This document shows positions 33,789 through 39,114 of a stretch of DNA of 39,114 nucleotides, one piece after another (position 1 is the first letter of the stretch; each line of letters opens with the position of its first letter). Location: NCBI GenBank assembly GCA_021806205.1, contig JAJZXX010000045.1, positions 1 through 39,114 of the forward strand, given 5' to 3'. This DNA comes from Bacillota bacterium (lineage in GTDB: Bacteria; Bacillota; Sulfobacillia; Sulfobacillales; Sulfobacillaceae). The position numbers and the translations under genes are program-made. A model generated the notes under the pieces. The model saw only the letters and a program-made list of their open reading frames with translations, was not told the origin of the DNA and made no database searches.

Positions 33789-34652
33789 ATGGCGACCTTG
33801 CAAGATTTCAAGACGAGCGAAAAATCCTGGTGGTGTCCAGGATGTGGAGATTTTGGAGTGTTGGCCGCCATGCAAAAAGCTTTGGTGGCTGTTGGCGCCG
33901 AGCCGAGCACCACCGCCATCGTGGCCGGCATCGGATGTTCTGGGAAACTCGGAAACTATATTAACTCGTATAATATTCACGTCACCCATGGTCGCACTCT
34001 GCCTGCCGCAATGGGCATAAAACTCGCCAATCGCGATCTGTTGGTGCTGGCCGCCGGCGGAGACGGCGACGCATATGCCATTGGCATGGGACATTTTATG
34101 CATGCCCTAAGGCGAAACGTCAATGTCACCTATATCGTGATGGACAATCACGTGTATGGCCTCACCAAGGGACAAGCATCGCCGACGTCAGAGAGCGGGT
34201 TTCAAACCAAGACTACGCCCAATGGCAGCATTGATCGACCCGTTCACCCTTTGATGCTAGCCGTATCCGGAGGAGCCACGTTTGTGGCCCAAGGGTTCTC
34301 CAGTTGGCAACCCCAACTAGCGCGATTAATCCAACAAGGGATCGAGCACCCCGGATTTGCTTTGATCAACGTGATTTCTCCGTGCGTCACGTACAATAAG
34401 GTGAATACGTACGACTGGTACAAGAAAACCCTAGTCAACTTGGACGACGACTCCACCTATGACGCGCACACCCGATCCACGGCCCTAGCGCGCCTTGATG
34501 CCACTGAGGAGTTGGTGACCGGGCTGATTTACCAAGAAGAGTCCGTACCCTACGAAGATCAAGTTCCCGGATTTCGAAACACCGCGCTTGTGAATCAAGA
34601 TTGGCAGGTTGATGACAAGACTTGGAACACGATCATGGCTAGCCTAGAATAA
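33789..34652 (+). CDS. korB: 2-oxoacid:ferredoxin oxidoreductase, beta subunit
   Basis: Carries thiamine diphosphate and a [4Fe-4S] cluster. The four cluster cysteines are C16 and C19 (WWCPGCGDFG), C50 (GIGCSGK) and C199 (SPCVTYN). The thiamine diphosphate motif starts at GDG (91-93) and ends near DNHVYGLTKGQASPTS. It is 287 residues, typical. The chosen ATG has GGAGG nine bases upstream, within the end of korA. No separate delta ferredoxin subunit is encoded here; the 7Fe ferredoxin at 38263-38505 is a possible partner by inference. Confidence 0.94.
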   Translation: MATLQDFKTSEKSWWCPGCGDFGVLAAMQKALVAVGAEPSTTAIVAGIGCSGKLGNYINSYNIHVTHGRTLPAAMGIKLANRDLLVLAAGGDGDAYAIGMGHFMHALRRNVNVTYIVMDNHVYGLTKGQASPTSESGFQTKTTPNGSIDRPVHPLMLAVSGGATFVAQGFSSWQPQLARLIQQGIEHPGFALINVISPCVTYNKVNTYDWYKKTLVNLDDDSTYDAHTRSTALARLDATEELVTGLIYQEESVPYEDQVPGFRNTALVNQDWQVDDKTWNTIMASLE

Positions 34653-34794
34653 TAAAGCGTTGATGCCCCGCAACATATCCTGGGCGACACCTTTGACGAG
34701 GTTGACACTCCCCCACTATGGCTATGGGTTTTACGGCGCATGTTGATAATTTATCCTATTCCAATAAATCCGGTTCACGGCTTACGACCATTTC
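34653..34794. other. Intergenic region after korB
   Basis: Nothing recognisable was found, and no clear terminator hairpin is present after korB. The adjacent aldolase remnant begins at 34795. Confidence 0.5.
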
Positions 34795-35490
34795 TCAGAG
34801 CGGCTGGAAGCAAAACCACCCCGTCAATGGGCTCCCGATCTGGCTATGGGTCACGGCCGCAAAGTGGGGAACAATTCGTTGCGGGGTGCCTGCCGCCTCT
34901 GCCAGCAATCGGGCTTGACAGGAACGTTCCATCGTCACGAACCAAAACGCGGCTCATCCACGCTCTGACCAACCGTTAAGAGTCCGTGATTTTGCAAGAT
35001 AACCGCCTTCTTGCTGCCCAATGTGTCGGCAATACTGCGGTTTTCGGTCTCGCTGAGAACGACCCCGGTGTACTCCCGTCATGAGCGCATAACCGTCCTA
35101 AAAGATGCACGAATCTTGAGTGATCGGATCCAAGAGTCCAGGCCTTGCCATACATAGAATGGGTATCGGCTGCAGCCACCACATCGGGTCTGGACCGGTG
35201 TACTGCAGAGTGTATGGCGAAAGCCGCCGCATTGACGGCACCCTGGCCTTGTACAACTTGACCCTCATGGTTCACCAGAATCAGGTCCGAGGCTCTCATG
35301 GATCCAAAGTACTGGCCAAACGGATTGACCTAAAAGTGATCCGGCCGTTCTGGATCTCGCGCCGTGATATGCCCGGCGACCCCTTCATCAAAGCCATAAT
35401 GCGCAAATAGCCGGAATGCCGCGGCCAATCACTGCTTTCGATGCGTGCGCTCCTCGTGAGCGATTGAAAGGTGGGCGGCTCCCATGATGC
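34795..35490 (-). pseudogene. Class II aldolase/adducin family pseudogene
   Basis: Read on the minus strand, it gives [29 protein letters not shown], then [36 protein letters not shown]. The best part follows: ILVNHEGQVVQGQGAVNAAA, FAIHSAVHRSRPDVVAAADT, HSMYGKAW. Frames then shift through the metal-site and C-terminal regions (FVTMERSCQARLLAEAAGTP, QIGSPLTGWFCFQPL) to a TGA at 34795. At least two nonsense changes (TGA at 35429-35431, and TAG in place of a Trp codon near 35360) and several frameshifts are needed. The metal-binding H..H pair is altered (ADTHS). The 5' limit is approximate. The gene is clearly dead. Confidence 0.78.
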
Positions 35491-35512
35491 CCTAGATTCA
35501 CCAGAATCGCAC

Positions 35513-35668
35513 CTACGATATCCAGTGGCTGTGCGGCTTATGGCCGGATGGCGGAAGCGGTATCCAACCCGGCAAAATTCCTTGTTCCTGTAAATATTGC
35601 ATGACCGGTAGCATAATAATGGCCATGGGAATACCCGTGATAATCAGAAGAAAAACGAGTACCAGCAC
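35513..35668 (-). CDS. Small single-helix membrane protein, 51 residues
   Basis: A short ORF with a GTG start and AGGAGGG seven bases upstream, one of the better ribosome sites in the window. Residues 1-22 form a membrane helix (LVLVFLLIITGIPMAIIMLP). They are followed by a Gln/Glu-containing segment and a Pro/His-rich tail (LPPSGHKPHSHW). No family is recognised. It lies between an aldolase pseudogene and the ABC-F gene on the same strand, so it may be translated from the ABC-F transcript. Confidence 0.55.
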   Translation of the reverse strand: MLVLVFLLIITGIPMAIIMLPVMQYLQEQGILPGWIPLPPSGHKPHSHWIS

Positions 35669-35715
35669 GATTCATCCCTCCTTGTGCCAACGTGCAGTGG
35701 GCCACCCCTAGAATA

Positions 35716-37116
35716 TCACATGGCCGGGGGTTCTGGCGCCGCCTGAAACGAAGACGCCTTCACTTTCCCCGATCCAACCGTCCATAATGTGTTCATCTTA
35801 AGACATTCGAGAAATCCCCTTTGATGTGAGATAACCAAAAGGGCACCCGGGTATTGAGCTAGCCCCTGGCCCACCGTATTGAGACTGGGCCAGTCCAGAT
35901 GATGCTCCGGTTCATCGAGCACCAACAGAGCAACTCCCGCAGCAGTCCAAGATGCCACTTGGAGTTTCACCTGCTCGCCATGGCTGAGTTCTAAGACACC
36001 TTGATTGATTTGATGGGCAGCGAATCCGTATGACTGGAGCCAAGCCCTGCCGCGTCCTGAGTCCAGAGATGATCGGCGCGAAAAATATGACCAAAGCGTA
36101 TCCTCGTTGGCCCCATCAAACACTTGGGTCACATAGCCATAGGGGCTGGTCGGATGACGCCACCTACCCTCGATGTTTCCCGGAAAACACCCCAAGATGG
36201 CTTCGATTAGGCTCGATTTGCCCGAGCCGTTGTCTCCCATAATGGCAACCCGGTTGAAAGCCTTGATCTCCAAGCAAAGATTGGCTAATAGCGGCGTGGA
36301 CCAACCCAACGAGCCCGACTCCACTTTAAATAGAGATCCTGCGTCTGGTAAGACATGATCCCAGGTGTAGCGCATCACATGCGCAACCCGGGGGGCCTCG
36401 AGCATCTCCCCGGAAGCTTTCCAATGTGCTAACCGCTTTTCTCGTGACGTCGCCTTCTTGGCAACCTTTTTTGCCATGCGCCGTGCCGACGAATCGTGGT
36501 TGGTCTCTTCTGTATGCCGGGCTTGCTGCTTGGTCGTAAGAATGTCCGATTCAAGCCGACGAATCGTCTCTTGCTGCTCCTGATAGCGCCGGGCATACGA
36601 CTGGCGTTGAGTTTCGCGTTCCGCCCAATAGACTGAAGGTGCCAGGTCACGAACCTGCAGGTGCCCTTCGTCTAAATGCCACGTCGTAGTTGCCACCCGA
36701 TCCAAGAAATCGAAGTCATGACTGACGATAACCATCGTGGTGGTGACAAGGCGGACCAGCCAATCACAGAGATTGCGGCGATGCCGATAGTCCAAATGGC
36801 GGGTGGGCTCATCCAAGAGTAATAACGTCGGCGGATGGATCAGCAGTCGCTCGAGTTGCTGCCAGGCCGCCTGCCCCCATGACAGGAAATCTGGATGGGG
36901 ATCCAAGAACTGACCCACCGGCAAGAGTGGATTAGTGACTTGTCCCTCGGTAGGCAAAAGCACCCCAGCAATAAGGCGCAACAGGGTCGACTTGCCAGCG
37001 CCATTCGGTCCAATCAGCGCGACCCGCTGCCCCGGCGCAATAGAGGCTGTGACGTTAGAAAACAGCGGCGCTTCATCGACGTACCGGTAGCCGAGACGGG
37101 AGAGTTGCATGCGCAA
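35716..37116 (-). CDS. ABC-F family ATPase with a shortened first domain
   Basis: A soluble protein with two nucleotide-binding domains, of the ribosome-acting ABC-F class that includes antibiotic protection proteins (Vga, Lsa, Msr, VmlR). Using the ATG at 37110 as residue 1, domain 1 has Walker [10 protein letters not shown] (34-42), a signature-like LSWGQ (76-80) and [12 protein letters not shown] (96-107). Only about 35 residues separate Walker A from the signature, so the usual helical part is missing. A charged linker helix spans about 155-230. Domain 2 has Walker [10 protein letters not shown], signature [10 protein letters not shown] and [12 protein letters not shown]. It is short for the family (466). 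The TTG at 37116 sits better after AAGGGGTGA than the ATG at 37110. A leader peptide and hairpins precede it. Antibiotic resistance is inferred. Confidence 0.85.
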   Translation of the reverse strand: MRMQLSRLGYRYVDEAPLFSNVTASIAPGQRVALIGPNGAGKSTLLRLIAGVLLPTEGQVTNPLLPVGQFLDPHPDFLSWGQAAWQQLERLLIHPPTLLLLDEPTRHLDYRHRRNLCDWLVRLVTTTMVIVSHDFDFLDRVATTTWHLDEGHLQVRDLAPSVYWAERETQRQSYARRYQEQQETIRRLESDILTTKQQARHTEETNHDSSARRMAKKVAKKATSREKRLAHWKASGEMLEAPRVAHVMRYTWDHVLPDAGSLFKVESGSLGWSTPLLANLCLEIKAFNRVAIMGDNGSGKSSLIEAILGCFPGNIEGRWRHPTSPYGYVTQVFDGANEDTLWSYFSRRSSLDSGRGRAWLQSYGFAAHQINQGVLELSHGEQVKLQVASWTAAGVALLVLDEPEHHLDWPSLNTVGQGLAQYPGALLVISHQRGFLECLKMNTLWTVGSGKVKASSFQAAPEPPAM

Positions 37117-37127
37117 AATAAAAATCA

Positions 37128-37174
37128 CCCCTTGTCAAATCAGGGGCTCTCCGGGTATGGACGGACATCCCCTG
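37128..37174 (-). promoter_or_regulatory. Attenuator-like alternative hairpins before the ABC-F gene
   Basis: On the minus strand three segments can pair in two exclusive ways. Segment 1 CAGGGG (37169-37174) pairs with segment 2 CCCCTG (37141-37146), with an inner TCCG/CGGA stem, giving a symmetrical 6+4 bp hairpin. Segment 2 can instead pair through CCCCT with segment 3 AGGGG (37128-37132). That second hairpin covers the ABC-F ribosome site (AAGGGGTGA) and is followed by TGATTTTTATTTT, so it could hide the site or end transcription. Segment 1 begins right after the leader-peptide stop. Confidence 0.5.
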
Positions 37175-37201
37175 TTAATAGTGGATGACACGGTTCTTCA
37201 C
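37175..37201 (-). CDS. Leader peptide of the ABC-F gene (eight residues)
   Basis: GTG followed by seven codons and TAA encodes MKNRVIHY. It has GAGGAGG (37210-37216) eight bases upstream, an almost ideal ribosome binding site that serves no other gene. The stop touches segment 1 of the hairpin set at 37128-37174. Translation could therefore decide which hairpin forms, as in leader-controlled ABC-F and other ribosome-protection genes. The peptide itself matches nothing I know. Confidence 0.5.
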   Translation of the reverse strand: MKNRVIHY

Positions 37202-37353
37202 GGCACAGACCTCCTCGAATGCGAAGCGATTAGCCCCAGGTTATCACATGTGTTCTCTGTCGACAAATGGGCAATGCAAATATGCTCTGTCATGTTAAGC
37301 CCCAAGCGTTTAAGATAAGGGTCAGCCACCACTTGTATTAGGGAGGGGTTGTC

Positions 37354-37781
37354 GTGAACCCATGGAAAACTTTCTCAGCGTCTACCGCAGAGTTTGATTC
37401 CCTCCGGAAATTATCGCTATTGGCCGTCACGCACCTGGGGATCCTCTAAAACCTTCCGTCGGATTTCTCATTGTACACACCCCGGCGCGCTGAAGCGGGT
37501 CGCTGATCCAGTCGGTCCCGACAACGATGCCCATGTGATCCAGGTTTACTGCCAATCCTCTATTTTGGTAGCGGCTTGGGGGGAACTTAGGTACAGTCTA
37601 CAATCTCCGCACAGACGCATTGGGCCTTTTAGATCATCAACCGCTTGGGGCGTTAGGGTTTACCGGGCGTGGTCAACTGAGACATTCTCTATACCTTCGA
37701 ACGCTAACCCGCCGAGTCCCTTATATTCCTACACGGCTCCAAGCCGAGTCGGAGAAATTTACGCGTACCATCGACTGTTAA
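37354..37781 (+). pseudogene. DUF1643 family pseudogene
   Basis: A GTG at 37354 with GGGAGGGG upstream opens a 31-codon frame that stops at 37447. Other frames then supply DUF1643 pieces: NYRYWPSRTWGSSK near 37410, PSVGFLIVHTP, then ALKRVADPVGPDNDAH and SILVAAWG. After a one-base shift in a run of six G near 37580 comes NLGTVYNLRTDALGLLDHQP, LGALGFTGRGQLRHSLYL, RVPYIP, to TAA at 37779. The PVGP.N...VAAWGN.G...G....HPLYL order is the family pattern. About 40 residues of the NPSTAD...WG core appear deleted. Three or more frame changes make it non-functional. It overlaps the 3' end of the convergent GAF gene. Confidence 0.65.
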
Positions 37782-38253
37782 GCCAGCTATTGCCCAAACG
37801 GTCTGAAACCCATCGCAATAACGGAATATCTTCTGAACAAAATCTGGACGGATTGGGACTATCCACATCCAGGCCCGCCACGACCAAATCCCCTACCCTA
37901 ATCGGAACAACAATCTCAGAGCGGGAATCAACATCGCAGGTAATATGTCCTTCAAATGTTGTCACATCATCGACAACGATAATGCGCCCCTCCTGAAGAG
38001 CACGGCCTACTACTCCGTGGCCCTTTGCAATTCGGGTGCAAGCCGGTTTTCCAGCAAACGGGCCTAACACCCAATCACCAGATGACTGCTCCAATAAGTA
38101 AAAACCCACCCAATTAATTCGGGGAAGGTACTGATACAGCAAGGCGGCAATATTGGCCAAATTGGCGTTGAGATTGGGTTCTCCCGACAAGATGGCCTCC
38201 ACGAAGGCCATCAGGTCCTCAGGACGAGCCGCTTCCTTTAGCTCTATTTCCAT
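37759..38253 (-). CDS. msrC: GAF-domain free methionine-(R)-sulfoxide reductase-like protein
   Basis: Reduces free methionine-(R)-sulfoxide in the cytoplasm, protecting against oxidation. The 164-residue GAF protein has the family blocks INWVGFYLLE (46-55), LGPFAGKPACTRI (63-75), GHGVVGRAL (78-86), and FEGHITCDVDSRSEIVVPI (100-118). Of the three conserved cysteines, those at 72 and 106 (C84 and C118 in E. coli numbering) are present, but the middle one (GVCG in the family) is Val82 here. Position 106 is the reported catalytic Cys. The ATG lies nine bases after the ferredoxin stop, so the two genes form an operon. Confidence 0.88.
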   Translation of the reverse strand: MEIELKEAARPEDLMAFVEAILSGEPNLNANLANIAALLYQYLPRINWVGFYLLEQSSGDWVLGPFAGKPACTRIAKGHGVVGRALQEGRIIVVDDVTTFEGHITCDVDSRSEIVVPIRVGDLVVAGLDVDSPNPSRFCSEDIPLLRWVSDRLGNSWLNSRWYA

Positions 38254-38262
38254 TCCGAGCCC

Positions 38263-38505
38263 CTATTTCTTAAAAAAGTCGGCATTTCGCTGAATGGACG
38301 CCTGAAACTCGGCCGGAACCTCATCTTCTTCGAAAATAGCATCGACAGGACATTCCGGCTGGCACGCCCCGCAGTCAATGCACACCTCTGGGTCGATGTA
38401 ATACTGGTCTGCATCGTCTGTTGTGTGTATGCAGTCCACAGGGCACACTTCCACACAGGTGGCGTCTTTCACACCTATACAAGGGTCCGTAATGATGAAA
38501 GCCAT
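38263..38505 (-). CDS. fdxA: 7Fe ferredoxin ([3Fe-4S][4Fe-4S])
   Basis: A small electron carrier of 80 residues. Cysteines at 9, 17, 21, 25, 42, 45, 48 and 52 match the Azotobacter/Thermus 7Fe pattern. C9, C17 and C52 should hold the [3Fe-4S] cluster, and C21, C42, C45 and C48 the [4Fe-4S] cluster. Motifs are CIGVKDATCVEVCPVDC and CIDCGACQPECP. The C-terminal acidic helix is short. The ATG has GGAGG upstream. It could accept electrons from the oxoacid oxidoreductase encoded 4 kb away; this is inference. Confidence 0.95.
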   Translation of the reverse strand: MAFIITDPCIGVKDATCVEVCPVDCIHTTDDADQYYIDPEVCIDCGACQPECPVDAIFEEDEVPAEFQASIQRNADFFKK

Positions 38506-38914
38506 GCGTCTCCTCCTTGTTGCGTACGCGCGTCATGCGCTTGTTTCATTTTACTCTCCCCATCCCCAAAACAAAAGAGATCTCATCTCTCTAGTGCAAC
38601 GGTTATCCCCTGCACGCATTTGGTCGACCGCATGGGCCCAAAGCCCTGCCAAAATCGACCGCAATATCGCAATAAAGGTCAAACGGGATTCGGATCGATC
38701 CAAACCGTATCATATTTGACGCCGCAACGCCATGCTTAGCCCTCTTCAAACCAAGGTAACGGCAAAGTCGCAACTTAAGCCCTGGCGATTTGCGGGAGTC
38801 GGACCTTTGATCAGAGCGCCCCGCGAGGTCAGCCGAGAGACTCCCTGACGCGCAAACAGGAGTGACCCGGTCGTTGGCGACCGGGAACGATATCGCGAAG
38901 GATTCCGCAGGGAA
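38506..38914. other. Region between ferredoxin and transposase fragment
   Basis: No gene is supported. It should contain the ferredoxin promoter, which I could not define. A block at 38755-38784 ending in CCCTG and the hairpin at 38866-38885 may be parts of insertion sequence ends. Confidence 0.4.
38866..38885 (-). terminator. Hairpin downstream of the transposase
   Basis: CCCGGTCG and CGACCGGG form a perfect 8-bp stem around a 4-base loop, 29 bases past the transposase stop. It lacks a T run, so it may protect the element from outside transcription or be part of its end. Confidence 0.4.
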
Positions 38915-39114
38915 TTATGAGACGAGTATACGGGCCACCTGTTCGGGATGTCGGTGTAAATAATTCACTGCACGTTGAATATTCGGTACCCCCACGTGAC
39001 GGAGCAAGCTAATGGCCGTATTCCGCAAAGTCGCCATGACACGCGGTCCGTTTTCTGTGCGTACTTGGGAGCGGTCTTCATCGTAGACCACATCGCGAAC
39101 CCAGTGGAGCCGGG
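38915..39114 (-). CDS. ISAs1-family transposase, C-terminal fragment (runs off window)
   Basis: The 66 visible codons read RLHWVRDVVYDEDRSQVRTE, then NGPRVMATLRNTAISLLRHV and VPNIQRAVNYLHRHPEQVAR, ending TAA at 38915. HWVRDV...EDRSQ...NGP..MA.LRN.AI.LLR is the C-terminal DDE-domain pattern of ISAs1 transposases, including the catalytic-type Glu. No frameshift is seen in this part, so the element could be intact beyond the window edge. The family call is from memory of motifs. Confidence 0.65.
   Translation of the reverse strand, partial: RLHWVRDVVYDEDRSQVRTENGPRVMATLRNTAISLLRHVGVPNIQRAVNYLHRHPEQVARILVS

Noticed and set aside
37394..37996. 200-codon plus-strand frame
   Set aside because: Its first third carries DUF1643 pieces, but the rest runs antisense through the GAF gene. 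It was treated as part of a pseudogene.
1..39114. CRISPR arrays, tRNA or rRNA genes, T-box leaders
   Set aside because: I looked for regularly spaced repeats, cloverleaf T-loops and T-box sequences and saw none; a covariance-model scan would be decisive.

Overview
This 39 kb window looks like chromosome from a spore-former-type Firmicute, most likely an acidophile of the Sulfobacillus kind. That placement is my inference. It rests on the Firmicutes flagellar gene order with the TIGR02530 family gene between flgD and flgE, a UPF0637 (DUF1054) gene, strong GGAGG-type ribosome binding sites with many GTG and TTG starts, hook proteins nearly free of charged residues, and a two-subunit 2-oxoacid:ferredoxin oxidoreductase with a 7Fe ferredoxin nearby. 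No rRNA, tRNA or CRISPR array was found.

Layout. Positions 1-1290 (+) hold the 3' part of proS. Positions 1645-14190 (-) are one compact flagellar operon, read from high to low coordinates: unknown 190-aa gene, motA, motB, flgB, flgC, fliE, fliF, fliG, fliH, fliI, fliJ, a PilZ gene, fliK, flgD, TIGR02530 gene, flgE, then a hairpin terminator. Many junctions overlap by 1-17 bases. The operon encodes the stator, rod, MS ring, switch protein, export ATPase complex, hook cap and hook. Just upstream lie a glycosyltransferase-like TPR protein, an FxsA-like protein and an MFS transporter.

Positions 17.9-23.4 kb hold an undecaprenyl-diphosphatase homologue, an aldo/keto reductase with a possible leaderless promoter, a decayed ABC-2 transporter operon (permease, ATPase, permease) containing a perfect 36-bp palindrome, and panD. 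Positions 23.4-27.0 kb (-) hold a heterodimeric ABC exporter pair with a readable promoter and a hairpin over the ribosome binding site. Positions 27.0-29.25 kb are a gene graveyard with an IS110-type transposase remnant and small membrane ORFs.

Positions 29.3-31.1 kb (-) hold a dcd cluster. Positions 31.2-34.7 kb (+) hold UPF0637 and the oxoacid oxidoreductase. Positions 34.8-35.5 kb hold a dead class II aldolase gene, followed by a 51-aa membrane ORF. Positions 35.7-37.2 kb (-) encode a compact ABC-F protein preceded by what looks like an eight-residue leader peptide and competing hairpins, one of which covers the ABC-F ribosome binding site. I regard this as the most interesting regulatory candidate in the window. 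A broken DUF1643 gene, a free-methionine-sulfoxide-reductase-like GAF protein, a 7Fe ferredoxin and the C-terminal end of an ISAs1-type transposase finish the window.

Protein family assignments come from reading motifs by eye; no database search was run.
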